Shown piece by piece: positions 33,332 to 43,590 of a DNA stretch of 64,000 bases; positions within the stretch are counted from its first letter, which is position 1; each line of letters starts with the position of its first letter. The notes under the pieces are model-generated. The model ran no database searches and was not told the DNA's origin. It saw only the letters and a list, made by a program, of their open reading frames with translations. The position numbers and the translations under genes are program-made. Origin of the DNA: Phytophthora quininea (lineage: Eukaryota > Oomycota > Peronosporomycetes > Peronosporales > Peronosporaceae); assembly GCA_011947345.1 (NCBI GenBank), contig JAAVTG010000614.1:558001-622000 (forward strand), in the 5' to 3' direction.

Positions 33332-33649
33332 GGCTGGTAGTGCTTGTTGAGATGGAAGATGTTTGCGAGTGAGTCTCGTTGGTGGTGGTCGCGCTCCTGT
33401 CGCGGTGGTGTGTTGTGTGTTGTTTGGATCTCAAGCCCGATTGTGTTGTGTGTGGGACTGTCGGGCGCGCTCGATGCGACAGAAGTCTCGACGATATTTG
33501 AGCGGGATGAGGGCTAGAGTAGCTGCTGGTTTCCCCAACCAGGTTGGGTCTCTCCACGCGGCGAATATCGTTGTATCTGTCTCGATAACAGGTGTTGGAA
33601 CTCTGCAAGAATGCAGCTGATGAAGACGTTCCTGTCGAACAAATGCCTT

Positions 33650-34177
33650 TGCTTCGATCACATGACGCATATTTTTTAACGTGTTGAGCTTTTTTGGTGC
33701 TTGGCAGTGTGTTGAGATCTGCAATTCCTGTTGCAAAGTTTTTGCATTGTTAATGCGCCCTCCTTCGACCGCGACAGTTTCCTCGACCTGAGCAAGCTCA
33801 ACGTTATCGGATGCAGTTTGTAGAAAGCGCCGTTGCTTTGCGGCTGCGGCTCAGAGGTTCTTGTCGCGCAAGACGCAGAGCAAGGAAAGATACGCCAAAG
33901 CGTGGAAACGGTTTCGCCAGTAAACCCAATCGTCGATCACCGAGAGAACTTCAAGGCGGACACGGCTAGCGAAACGGCATACTTTGAGTGCTGCAGCTCA
34001 GCTGGATGCAGAAACATCGTGTTGATCCAATACTTAGTCTGTTATTGAACTCTCCAGCTAGTCGCATGCGCCATTTTCTTCCTTCTTTTGTTCTTGCGGT
34101 AAGTCTGGAAACCTTGGTCGACTCCCTGGTGGTGGTTCCTGTCATGCAGCACAACAGAATTTCATTCGCGACAAGTC
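33650..34177. other. Intergenic region, no gene seen
   Basis: Lies between the array edge and the divergent single HSF gene. Only short frames are present. It likely contains both promoters. Confidence 0.4.
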
Positions 34178-34936
34178 ATGCGGTCGAGCGAAAAGATAGT
34201 GGACGAGGTGCCTCGCTTCGTGCGCACGCTGTACGATATCCTGACGGACGAGGACCACAACATCCTCTCGTGGTCGGACGACGGGACGCACTTCCAAGTC
34301 TACGACGTGCCACGTCTTGAACGCGAGATCCTCCCAAAGTACTTCAAGCACTGCAAATTCGCCAGTTTCCAGAGACAGCTCAACAACTTTGGCTTCCGCA
34401 AGTGGACTAAGACGCGGGCGAGTGTGTGCACCTTCAGCCATGAGTTTCTGCATCGTTGCCATCCGTCTCAATTGGCTGTGCTGGTGGCCGAAATGGAGTC
34501 GTACAAGGCAGCCATTTGTGCTTCGACTCATCTCGGCACCAAGCGCCCGATCGGTCAACAGACTGTTGATGAACGTGCGATTAGTCCGAACTTCAAAAGG
34601 CTGCACACTGAAGGAAAACACGAGGACGAGCGTGAACCGGAACAAGAGATGGCTACGTTCGGGTTCGAGTACTTCAATAATGAGCCAACGTCGCTGGCTG
34701 GCTTCGACGCGACGGATTTGTCGGCTCTGGACTGGTCTCTAGTGATCGATTCGTGTCGTGAAGACGAGCTCAACACGCTGATTGATCCGATGCTGGTTGA
34801 GAACGCAGCAACACCAGCCACGCCAACGTTACCAGCAATGCCGTCGACAGCCAGTAGTACGGACACGTTACCGCCTCTCGACGTCGAGTATCTCGGCGAG
34901 TCGTGGACAGATATGTTCGACGAGATGCCTCTATGA
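34178..34936 (+). CDS. HSF-type DNA-binding protein, diverged single copy
   Basis: An intact 252-residue ORF starting MRSSEKIVDEVPRFVRTLYD. The DNA-binding domain (LPKYFKHCKFASFQRQLNN, FGFRKWTKTRASVCTFSHE) is paralogous to the array copies. The acidic tail keeps the motif LSALDWSLVIDS, the counterpart of the array's LELDWD, and ends YLGESWTDMFDEMPL, an activation-like amphipathic end. It shows what a full-length array protein would look like without the frame break. It is head-to-head with array copy 4, about 850 bp between starts. Confidence 0.88.
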   Translation: MRSSEKIVDEVPRFVRTLYDILTDEDHNILSWSDDGTHFQVYDVPRLEREILPKYFKHCKFASFQRQLNNFGFRKWTKTRASVCTFSHEFLHRCHPSQLAVLVAEMESYKAAICASTHLGTKRPIGQQTVDERAISPNFKRLHTEGKHEDEREPEQEMATFGFEYFNNEPTSLAGFDATDLSALDWSLVIDSCREDELNTLIDPMLVENAATPATPTLPAMPSTASSTDTLPPLDVEYLGESWTDMFDEMPL

Positions 34937-35075
34937 ACGGACAGCAATGTCGGTGCACTAAGAAGTTTTGCTGTATGGTAGATATCCATGTAATATGAAT
35001 AAACAACTAAGTTAGCGACCTGTAACGCAACAACGCATGTTCAACGACGACACTTGAACCGTTGCCCCGCAACAT

Positions 35076-35840
35076 TTACACAGCTTTGCAGGATGATTCC
35101 GGGCAGTACGGTGGGTTGTTGTTGCAATTGTCGTTGCACCACTTGTCCATCGTCGCCTTCATCGAGCCGTCAGATCCGATGGAGACATACGTTCCGTTGC
35201 CAGAAGGAGTAGCCGTAGTCGTCGATGGCGTAGCCGTCGTCGTCGTTGGCGTCGACGGAGTATCCGTCGAAACAGAGTTGGCTTCATTGCTTCCGCTAGA
35301 GGTTCCGCTGGAGCCACCGCCCAGCTTGACGTCAGCGCAGTTGTCGAAGAGCTCGTGAGGGGTAATGTGCGTAGCTTCCCAGTAGAACTCGAGGACGCAG
35401 TGCTCGGGTTTGCATGGAAGCCCAGACGTCGGCACGTTGATGCTCATTTCAGCAGGGATCGGAGGGTCTCCCTTGTTGCCCGGTCCAGGGTGCAGCGACC
35501 GCATGCAGTCGTTCAGCTGGCCCACTTGAAGCTTGTCGCTGACGTTATCAGGGTTCACCAAGTACACCGTGCAGGGACCGATGTGGTTGGCGCCGTCGTT
35601 GGCTCGCATCTCGATCTTGCTCTGGCCGTACGGGATCGTCTGGAGGTTCGTGTCGGGGGTGTTGTTGAGGCAATCTCCGCCAGGACGCATGGCGATGGGC
35701 CAACCGAACGTGCTGTCGATGTCAAGGTGCATGGTTCGGATCTCACGCGACTCAGGCTTGACCATTCCGCCGTGGCCAAGCACAGATGAGCTGCTGAGAG
35801 CGAGCACGACGACCAAAGACAGAAATCTCGTGAAAACCAT
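35076..35840 (-). CDS. Secreted lytic polysaccharide monooxygenase (AA17-like)
   Basis: 254 residues. The signal peptide MVFTRFLSLVVVLALSSSS..LG is followed directly by HGGMVKPESREI, so the mature protein begins with histidine, as required for the copper histidine brace. A second histidine lies in GANHIGPC, and HELFDNCADVKL near the domain end matches the LPMO pattern of an axial Phe/Tyr followed by CADV. Six or more cysteines suggest disulfides. A Ser/Thr/Pro-rich linker with TTTATPS repeats and a short cysteine-rich tail (KWCNDNCNNNPPYCPESSC) follow. In oomycetes the best-fitting family is AA17, described as pectin-active and induced during plant infection; the family assignment is inferred from architecture. 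A retrotransposon sits about 90 bp upstream of the ATG. Confidence 0.82.
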   Translation of the reverse strand: MVFTRFLSLVVVLALSSSSVLGHGGMVKPESREIRTMHLDIDSTFGWPIAMRPGGDCLNNTPDTNLQTIPYGQSKIEMRANDGANHIGPCTVYLVNPDNVSDKLQVGQLNDCMRSLHPGPGNKGDPPIPAEMSINVPTSGLPCKPEHCVLEFYWEATHITPHELFDNCADVKLGGGSSGTSSGSNEANSVSTDTPSTPTTTTATPSTTTATPSGNGTYVSIGSDGSMKATMDKWCNDNCNNNPPYCPESSCKAV

Positions 35841-35874
35841 GGTAGGTAAGAGAAGAACTTGTTGGGGTCGAGGA

Positions 35875-35890
35875 GAATTGAAAAGTGAGG
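35875..35890 (-). promoter_or_regulatory. Oomycete-type initiator of the LPMO gene
   Basis: On the minus strand this reads CCTCACTTTTCAATTC, close to the known oomycete core GCTCATTYYNCAWTTT. It lies 35-50 nt upstream of the ATG, a usual distance. Only about 40 bp separate it from the retrotransposon LTR. Confidence 0.6.
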
Positions 35891-35929
35891 ACTGGAGTTG
35901 GTTATACGGCAGCTCGAAAGGATGAAGGT

Positions 35930-36222
35930 TGTCGCGATACCCAGGTGTTTCCGAGAAGGAAAGTTTATTAATGAGCAAAAGCAAACAAGTACTCGGTCGC
36001 GGAAGGCTGCTCCTTCACCGCGCTTCGAACATGTAGTCGTGGGTGCGTGCCAGCACCCACTGAGGTCACATGCAGCGTGCCTCGAGTCCTTCCAGACCTC
36101 GTGACACGGGCACACCGCCATCGGTAGGCACCGAGGCGTGCGCCAAACTCCACCATTGGTCAGGCTGGTTCCTGGCGTGACTACAGCTTGAATTCCTTGA
36201 GTCGAGGCCACGGTTGGCGACA
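35930..36222 (-). repeat. 3' LTR of retrotransposon 1
   Basis: 293 bp with TGTCGC/GCGACA ends. It reads as identical to the copy at 40974, implying very recent insertion. Confidence 0.95.
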
Positions 36223-36265
36223 CTGCCCTCCAAAGCTTGGTCACGACGGGAGTTAACGATGCATG

Positions 36266-39200
36266 CTAGTCGATTTGAGCACGCAGTTCATCGTCTTCGT
36301 TGGTGGTGGACACGTAGTCGTGAACCTTCATCGGAACGTCTTGTAGTAGCGTAACTAGCGGTTCCCAAGAGTTCTCGATCTCCTGCAGTCCCATCCACGA
36401 TACGAGGAGTTCCCAACGACCCAGCGTGGTGTTGAAACGATGATCGACGAACTTGTCGACACCAAGGAGCATACCTTGGCTCGAGACGAGTTCTAACAGC
36501 TCAGCGGTCGTGTTGAGTTCTGCATCCGCGTAGAACTTCAAGCGCGACGCGTGTACATCAAATTTCCGGCCGGTCACCAAGTGCTCAATCTCAAATGAGT
36601 GGGGCAGTGCGGTGACGATCTTGAACGGACCGACCCACTGTCCCAAGAGCTTGTGATTTGGTAGGCGCTGGTCGACTCTCGACCAGAGCACGAAGTCGCC
36701 AACATCAAAATTGGCGGCCATCCCGTGATGCGCAGCAATATCGCGGTGTCGTTGGCGTTCTCGAACATCGGTCACCTCCATGTGGATGGAGTGCAGTGAC
36801 GCACGGAGCTGGTCCACGAAGTCAGCGATGTCATCTAAGTTGACGATGCGCTCGTTCCTTTCGGGAGTCGCAGGCACCACGATCACATCCAGGGCTGAAG
36901 AGGCTGGAAGCCCCGTGAACACTTCCACTGGGGCGCGACCTGCTAGTGACCGAACTCGCGTGTGGTTGAGGTTCGCTTGCACAGCAGGCAGGAGATAGGG
37001 CCATTCACTAGCATCCAATCCATACTCCATCAGCAGCGCTCTGAAAACCTGTAGCACGTCCTTGTTCAACCGTTCGACGGTTCCGTTTAGCCACGGGGAG
37101 TAGACAGGAGTGAAACTCAACTCCACTTTCAATCGCGCTGACAGATGCTTCATCATCTCGTTACGGAAGTGCGATCCTTGGTCCGAGAGCAACGTCTCCG
37201 GTAGACCATACCGTGCGTGCCAGAGTGTCAGTGCTTCGGCAGCAATGTATGCAGTCGGCGTGGCACACGGGAAAAGCTCGCAAAAATGGGATAATCCATC
37301 TTTCACGACTAGTAGGTACGACGAATCACCAAAACCTTCGCCGAGGGTCAAAAGTCCCAGTGCACAACCTCGTTCCTTCGGGCGGGAGTGAGCAGCGGGC
37401 CATACGGGCGTGGGATTTGGCGAGGTCCCTTAAAGTGTTTGCACAGCAAGCATTGGCGAACAAATTTTGCCACTTTGGTCTCCATTCTCGAAACGTGAAA
37501 GCGGTCCTTCAGCGCCAACAGCATTGGTTCTTTGCCCCGGTGTCCTTGAGAACCGCAATGTGCGACCACGAAAATTCTAGCGAGCAGATCGTGTGCTCCA
37601 CTCGGGATCCAAATGCGGTTGTCGATGGTCAGCACTCCATCCTCTTCCTCCGAAAAGTTGGTCTGCTGGGAGCGCTCACTGGAGGCGGCTTCCTGAGCAA
37701 CTTTAATGTCGTCACGAGACGGAAGCGCAAAGTTCTCGTCGGTCAGGGACGGAGACGAGAGAGCGAAGAAACTGGGACCACGTGATGGCTGCGAGTCTGG
37801 ACTGCTGCAACTTGAATGACCGTGCGGGTGTGCCAACGCGATATGATGTCTGCCCAGACATTCTGCTCACCAGGAATGTGCTCGATGGTGTAGTGCACCC
37901 CGCAGAGTCGCATAGCCCATCGCTGCAGTCGGTCTCGAACGTGTTTCTTCAACTCAACGTCCGGGGCGAAAATGTAGGCTAAATTAGCGTGGTCGCAGTA
38001 TAGGCGAAACCCCTTCGGCCGAAGAAGCAAATATTCGAGGTCTTGACACGCCTTGACGATCGGGAACGCTTCTTTTTCCGCCACCGACCAATTCAGCTCA
38101 GAGTGTTTGAAAGTTCCACCCTTGCAAACGACCAGCTTGTGGTTCTGTTTGTCCACTGGCAGCGATGCGTCCCATTCACGGACCTGAGTAACAACGATGC
38201 CATATCCTGTGGCAGAAGCGTCCGTGAAGAGTAGTAGGTCAGCGTTCGCATCGGGGAATGTCATCAAAGCGGAGTCAGCCACCAGAGCTTTCACTGCGTC
38301 GTAGGAAGCTCGTTCACTGGCAGACCATGTCGTAGCCACATTTAAGGCGTTCCGGTTTCGGCGGCCGATTCGACTGCGTTCAGCATTCAACTTATCTTGC
38401 AGCGGAGCGATCATGCGTGCGTAGTCGGGAAGTGAGTCGTGTAGCCAATTAGTAGCACAGACAAAATACTGGAGATCCGCCACGGTAGTCGGCAGGGGCA
38501 AGTTCGCTAAAGCATCAACACGGGCAGGGTCGTGACGGACACCTTTACCCGAGACCATGCGGCCGCACCACAGCATCTCCCATGCGAACAGCGACGACTT
38601 CGCCATGTTGAGCTTGAATCGAGCCTGTTGCACGATCTCGAAAACTGGCGGAGCGTCTGCAGAAACTCCTCGACTGTCGGGGCAAACAGCAACACATCGT
38701 CGACCCATACAATTGCCGAATGCGGAATCAGGGAAGCCAGCTTGGCTTGCACCTGGTTCTGGAAGTGTAGTGCGGAGTCCATTGCACCTTGTGGGACTCT
38801 AGTGGGCGTGTAAACACCATCGGGAGTGATGAATGAAAACATTTCCCGACTTTCTTCATGCAGAGGCATCTGCCAAAATCCTTGCGTGAAGTCAACCCTG
38901 CCGAACACCTTCTTGTTCTTGAAATTCTCGAACGCATCGAGAATAGAAGCAGCGGTAGGCATGCCGCCTGCGATCGGGATAGTGACGTTGTTGACAGGCC
39001 TGTAGTCAATAGTCAGGCGGAACTTGTCCTTCGTGCCTGGTTTGCGCACCGGTACGACCGCACAGGCCCATCGTGAAGCATTGTTCGGCTCCACCAGATC
39101 GTTTGCGACGAGAGACTTCACGTATTCGCGGATGAACTTGGCTTGTAGGGGTGCATACTTTCGCGGCGGGCTGCGATAAGGCACAGCATCTGACCGCACC

Positions 39201-39932
39201 GCCACGCGGAGAGGTTCGACGTCCGCGGGCGGGTCAGGGCCAACTCCTTCACGCCAAATATCTGGAAATGCAGCCAGCAGATCACGGACAGCTCCGACGT
39301 GCTCATCAGGCAGGCCATTGGCAACGGCACGTTCGAGCAACTGGTCGAGGGAATTTATCGACTCAGTTGCATCAACTGACTGGTGAATCTCATCTCCTAC
39401 TGGAAATTCGTCCCCTCGTCTTCGAGTAGTGGAGATCCAGCCAATTGAGAGAGCTGCTGCTCCACGTCAATGCCTAGTCCCTTGAGTACCTCACGACCCA
39501 GCAGGAATTCATCACCGTCGCCGGCCAGCACCAAGCATGGCACCGACCGCAGCACCACCAATCCTGCAAGCGTAGTCAACTCCAAGTCCAATAGTACTTC
39601 CTCGTCACACATCTGCGTCTGCCCATTCGCCATCACGGCTTCGACAGGGGCGGGAGCTTCGTGACTTGGAGCATGGGTTGCATTGCTAGGAGTGAATTCA
39701 GCGTTTCTTGGGGCACGATACTCTGGTCAGCAGCTGTGTCTGGCGAGTATGGCATCTCGAGCAACCCATTAATGCGGACGGAGCTGGAGTCTGCTGCGTA
39801 CCTAGCAGCCTTGGACCGCACCGCACCCGACTTGTGCGCTTTAGCCTCGCGGTACTTACGCAGAGCTTCTTCACGTTGGGCGTCGGTGGCAGTCGGACAG
39901 TCTTTGAGCCAGTGCTGCCCCTTGCAGACCAA
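36266..39932 (-). CDS. pol: Pol of retrotransposon 1 (protease, RT, RNase H, integrase, chromodomain), frame-broken
   Basis: Five consecutive reading frames make one polyprotein. Protease (39932-39640) has SPDTAADQSIV. RT (39340-38600) has WACAVVPVRKPGTKDKFRL, RVDFTQGFWQMPL, PQGAMDSA and the active-site variant VWVDD. RNase H (about 38700-37800) has LLLFTDASATGYG and an EKEAF element. Integrase (37836-36600) has an HCGSQGH...CLLC zinc domain, then LLSDQGSHF and SPWLNGTVERLNKD. The chromodomain at the C-terminus (about 36450-36300) has RWELLVSWMG and ENSWEPL. Chromodomain integrases target particular chromatin, which may relate to its promoter insertion site. Confidence 0.9.
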
Positions 39933-40795
39933 GCACCCATCTGTCGGCGGCGCACCCGTCTGGTGACGTGCCGTGCGAGCGGCGCTACCGGGTGGCGTCG
40001 ACGTTGGAGGGGCGTTGCTGGCGAACCGGTCTTGGTCCCGCTGGTCTTCTGCGGCTTCCGTTCAGGCTTTGGGGACTTGGCGTCGGTCCTTCCGGCATGG
40101 TCCTGCGACATGCGGTGGAATCGCTGCTGCACCTTAGCGTGCTCAAGAATCAGATCAAACAGCGCCACATCATCAGATTTGCAGTCGCGCCGTTCCAACT
40201 CGATGAGGCGTCCAATTTGAGCCTTGAGGACGGGAGGCTGCAGGTTGTCGACCAGGAGACGGCAGCGGGATTTCATCCTGCTCTTGTACTCGGGGTCGTT
40301 CTCGTTCTCAGATCCGATAAGGCCTTGGAGACCGTTGTCCTCCACTATGCCATTGAAATCCTCATAGTAGCGAAAGATGCGCGCGTCACAGTCATCAATC
40401 GACAGGTTCATCTTTAAGTTCGCACGGAACAGAGAAGTGACGTCTGGCACAAACTCGTTCTTCAACGTGCGGCATCGAGCTTCCACAGCATCCATGATGT
40501 CAGCGTCGGTGACGGACGCAATAGGTTTCTTGAGCACGTACTTGGCCATGTTCTTCAGCGTCTGTCGTCTCACTGAGCCCTTGACAGTAGCCACTACGTT
40601 CTCGTAGGTTTCTCCCGTGGTGGAGCAGCGGTGTTTCATCTTCTCGACGTACCGCTCCCACTCTCGGTGCCACTCGATGAGAGCGGCATGCTCCCAGCTA
40701 GTCAGCTCCGGAGCCTTGATGACCTCAAAGATCGGTTGGGGAATCGACATCTCCACGTCCCCGTCGGAGTCCACCGTGAAGCGTGTCCCCGTCAT
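39698..40795 (-). CDS. gag: Gag of retrotransposon 1
   Basis: Starts MTGTRFTVDSDGDVEMSIPQ and has the capsid-like helical region (WHREWERYVEKM, VRRQTLKNMAKYVL). The frame shifts near 40025, after which the zinc-knuckle-like element CLVCKGQHWLKDC (spacing CX2CX3HX4C) is read in the next frame, just before the protease. Confidence 0.85.
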   Translation of the reverse strand: MTGTRFTVDSDGDVEMSIPQPIFEVIKAPELTSWEHAALIEWHREWERYVEKMKHRCSTTGETYENVVATVKGSVRRQTLKNMAKYVLKKPIASVTDADIMDAVEARCRTLKNEFVPDVTSLFRANLKMNLSIDDCDARIFRYYEDFNGIVEDNGLQGLIGSENENDPEYKSRMKSRCRLLVDNLQPPVLKAQIGRLIELERRDCKSDDVALFDLILEHAKVQQRFHRMSQDHAGRTDAKSPKPERKPQKTSGTKTGSPATPLQRRRHPVAPLARHVTRRVRRRQMGAWSARGSTGSKTVRLPPTPNVKKLCVSTARLKRTSRVRCGPRLLGTQQTPAPSALMGCSRCHTRQTQLLTRVSCPKKR

Positions 40796-40973
40796 GTTGA
40801 AGTTGTCCGAACTTAAGCCGCACTTAGTCGTTTCCGCACTTAAGTGAGCACGTACTTAGTCGGCTTGACCCGATGACCTTGTCCAAGGCGACACCGGCGT
40901 AGAATCTTCAGTCGATACGCGCACTGGAGAGACGATCAACAAACTCACGCTTCGATGAGCGCAAAGCTAGCTT

Positions 40974-41266
40974 TGTCGCGATACCCAGGTGTTTCCGAGA
41001 AGGAAAGTTTATTAATGAGCAAAAGCAAACAAGTACTCGGTCGCGGAAGGCTGCTCCTTCACCGCGCTTCGAACATGTAGTCGTGGGTGCGTGCCAGCAC
41101 CCACTGAGGTCACATGCAGCGTGCCTCGAGTCCTTCCAGACCTCGTGACACGGGCACACCGCCATCGGTAGGCACCGAGGCGTGCGCCAAACTCCACCAT
41201 TGGTCAGGCTGGTTCCTGGCGTGACTACAGCTTGAATTCCTTGAGTCGAGGCCACGGTTGGCGACA
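40974..41266 (-). repeat. 5' LTR of retrotransposon 1
   Basis: 293 bp, reads as identical to the 3' LTR. A leader of about 180 bp separates it from the gag ATG at 40795. Confidence 0.95.
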
Positions 41267-41336
41267 AAGGTTTTGGTGTCCGTCCACAAGCTGCGTTCAA
41301 GGTTTCGGTGTCCGTCCACAAGCTGCGTTCAAGGTT
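41267..41336. repeat. 32-bp tandem repeat at the retrotransposon target site
   Basis: AAGGTTTTGGTGTCCGTCCA and the following 12 bp repeat at 41267 and 41299 with one difference, and a third partial copy starts at 41331. The target duplication AAGGT is the first five bases of the repeat, so the element inserted at the edge of a minisatellite. Confidence 0.85.
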
Positions 41337-41964
41337 TTGATGACCATCGCAGCCTGTTAGTCCCAGCTGGGCGCTCACATTGAAATGCCGCAACCAAGAA
41401 GTCATTTCTTCGACAAAGCTTTGGCGTGGGGAGCCTTGCGATTCCTATCTCGCGTTGCCTAAGAAGTGTTTCCGTCACTTGAACACTTCGTGTTTGTCGT
41501 ATTGCGATGACGAAAGCAAAAAGAAACTGCGGGACTTGCGAACGATCATCTGAAGTGCGTCGGTGTCCACGAGCTAACGAGATGAAGCAACCCGCCAGCA
41601 GGCTTTGCTGCAAAAGAAACAACTGGAAGCTATCGACTTCGCGTCAGATTCTTCCTGTATCGAGGCTATCTCGTCTAGGTAGCTTGCGCCGCGCGTCGTC
41701 ACCAAGAACGGTTAGGATCTCACGCGACTCAGGCTTGCCAGTATTTCGTCCATAGCACTAGTACAAAACTGTAAAACTTGTGGCCAACAACTACAGTGGA
41801 GAACTCATTGACTCATTACCTTCATACGACACCAGCTACGCAAGTAAACACCACACAACAAATACTACACTACAACTACACAGACAAAAATACCTTTTCC
41901 CCATGTCTTCACTCCTCGGAAAGTCGCGCACAACTTGGCATTCCATCGTGCCAAGAGCGTCAAG
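41337..41964. other. Intergenic region, no gene seen
   Basis: No convincing coding frame. Before insertion of retrotransposon 1 this was the distal upstream region of the LPMO gene. Confidence 0.4.
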
Positions 41965-43590
41965 TTAGATCCACTGCTGCGGGTGGTGCCAGAAGGCCAA
42001 GCCTTGGCCTGGGTGACGCTTGAAAAATTGGATCGGCTCGATCTTGTCTTCGACATTGCGGTGCACGTACATGGCGAGGCAGCCAGGGTGGCCTTCACGC
42101 CGGGACGGCAAGAAACCCACCGTCTTCTTGCGGTCGTACACACTCTGCAAGTAGAACTTGGAGGTGGAAGTCACGGGTGTGCGGTCAGGCACACCTGTGA
42201 TGATGAACTTGGCGCGCACGTCGACCTTGTTGCTGAACGTCAGCTTCTTGAACATCTTCTGCATCCGGAGAACGGTGCCGTCAGTGCGCGCAAACGACAC
42301 GCAGTCTCCACCACGTAACATGCCGTCGGTGGTGTGTCCAATGATGCGAAGTGTGTCGACATCTTCCAACGGCTCGTACGGCTGGACCGTGTAGCAGCGA
42401 ACGTGCCGCGAGAAAATATTTTTGTGGCCTCCATGTCGCTTCGGGTGGCCCTGGACCTGGGTGAGCAGCCCGGTACTGGTCTTGAAGGCCAAGTGCAGCT
42501 CCTGTCCGTGATACATCGGCTCGGTAGGCGGCTCGTCAGAGTGAGGGTGGCTGCCTTCAGCGGCGGGGTTGCCACGGTCAGGAACCGTCCCCTTCCGCGG
42601 ACGAATGACTTGGCTTAGCATACGCGGCGGGGAACTCAGCCCACGGATGTTGCGGGCTGAGCCGCCGACACGGTGCCGCACTTTGCGAGTCACTTCGGTG
42701 GTGCGTGTGCGCGGGATTGGGCGGTTCGGAGCCAGCAAGGAAGCCTCAAACAGGGCTGCAGCTTCCTGACGCGTCTGGCGGATATTGTCAATGTCGACGG
42801 AGAGGTTGGTCGGATCCTCGTCGTGGGTCGAGGTCGTCGTGACACTGCTGACGTCGTCGTCGTATTCACTCTCCTCTTCGCTGTCGCTGTGAACGAGCGT
42901 GAGCGGTGAGTCGGATTTCTGGTTGGTGAACAGGGCGTCACGCAAGTGTGACGGAATCGGCGGTGTCTCGAACTGCGTGGGCAGCATGTCCAGCGTGAGT
43001 CCGGCCGGGATTGGCGGGGTTCCAGAGATGAAATCGGCTTCTGTTTCGTCCAGCGTCGGTCTCAAAATGTCGTCGCTGTCGTTCGTGTCGACGTTCAGGA
43101 TGGAGCTTTCCAGGAAGGAATGGCACAGATCGATCATCGGCGGCGGAGTCTCCAGGGATTGCGGCGTCGACGACGCGCTGGTGGCGGAGGAGTCGGTCGG
43201 ATGGGAGTCCGACATCTTGGCCGCTGCGTCCGCTTCCTTCTCGTGCCAACGCAACGTCATCCTCGACAACGGGTTCAGAAGGCGGTTCGACAGCCGCTGC
43301 GACGACGACAACGACGACGTAGTGTGCGCTCGACGGCGCGACGGCGGCAGCGGGTCGTCCTCACTGAGCACGGCAATGTCGGCGGTGTCGTCCTCCTGGA
43401 TCTCGGTCACATCGTCGTAGACTGCCGCCGCGTACGACTTGTACGGCACCTGTGGCGGCGGGTCCCGCCTGAACGGTCGTCGTCGAGTCGACCGCATGCC
43501 TTCGTCGCCGACAGTCTGTCGTCGCATCCGTGGTGGGGAAGCGTTCACCGGGTGCACTGTCACCTTGCAGTACTTGGGGTCCACGCCCAT
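41965..43590 (-). CDS. Large hypothetical protein with acidic/Ser-rich middle and conserved-looking C-terminal domain
   Basis: Not recognised. 541 residues from the ATG at 43590 (MGVDPKYCKVTVHPVNASPP). In-frame coding-like sequence (SVSAFAKRRPFEDLSTT) continues upstream to about 43670, so the start may be further up or in another exon. Residues 60-330 are low complexity with many Ser, Thr, Asp and Glu and proline-rich short repeats (GTPPIPAGLTLDMLPTQ, FETPPIPSHL). Residues about 370-540 look globular and beta-rich (YHGQELHLAFKTSTG, GDCVSFARTDGTVLRMQ, FIITGVPDRTPV, FYLQSVYDRKKTVGFL). No signal peptide or TM segment is seen. Confidence 0.6.
   Translation of the reverse strand: MGVDPKYCKVTVHPVNASPPRMRRQTVGDEGMRSTRRRPFRRDPPPQVPYKSYAAAVYDDVTEIQEDDTADIAVLSEDDPLPPSRRRAHTTSSLSSSQRLSNRLLNPLSRMTLRWHEKEADAAAKMSDSHPTDSSATSASSTPQSLETPPPMIDLCHSFLESSILNVDTNDSDDILRPTLDETEADFISGTPPIPAGLTLDMLPTQFETPPIPSHLRDALFTNQKSDSPLTLVHSDSEEESEYDDDVSSVTTTSTHDEDPTNLSVDIDNIRQTRQEAAALFEASLLAPNRPIPRTRTTEVTRKVRHRVGGSARNIRGLSSPPRMLSQVIRPRKGTVPDRGNPAAEGSHPHSDEPPTEPMYHGQELHLAFKTSTGLLTQVQGHPKRHGGHKNIFSRHVRCYTVQPYEPLEDVDTLRIIGHTTDGMLRGGDCVSFARTDGTVLRMQKMFKKLTFSNKVDVRAKFIITGVPDRTPVTSTSKFYLQSVYDRKKTVGFLPSRREGHPGCLAMYVHRNVEDKIEPIQFFKRHPGQGLAFWHHPQQWI

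Larger units (their letters stand above)
27373..33649 (-). repeat. Tandem array of HSF genes, 1.706-kb units
   Basis: Units start at the same sequence (AGTGCGTACACGGCG) at 27373, 29079, 30784 and 32491, giving periods of 1706, 1705 and 1707 bp. The fourth unit ends at about 33649, where the sequence changes from ...CAAATGCCTTAGCC to CAAATGCCTTTGCT. There are thus four genes and three full spacers. Copies differ by only a handful of bases and small indels. Confidence 0.97.
35930..41266 (-). mobile_element. Ty3/gypsy (chromovirus-like) LTR retrotransposon 1
   Basis: A 5,337-bp element, coding strand minus. It is bounded by 293-bp LTRs (TGTCGC...GCGACA) that read as identical, and by a perfect 5-bp target duplication AAGGT (35925-35929 and 41267-41271). 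Order from the 5' end is gag, protease, RT, RNase H, integrase and C-terminal chromodomain. A purine-rich tract TTTGGAGGGCAG (minus strand) adjoins the 3' LTR. The sequence next to the 5' LTR (AAGCTAGCTTTGCG) does not start with the usual TGG primer site. The pol frame is broken five times and gag once, always by the equivalent of one lost base. Confidence 0.95.

Noticed and set aside
27373..33649. rDNA or other RNA-gene array
   Set aside because: Each unit encodes a clear HSF DNA-binding domain; no rRNA or tRNA sequence is seen.
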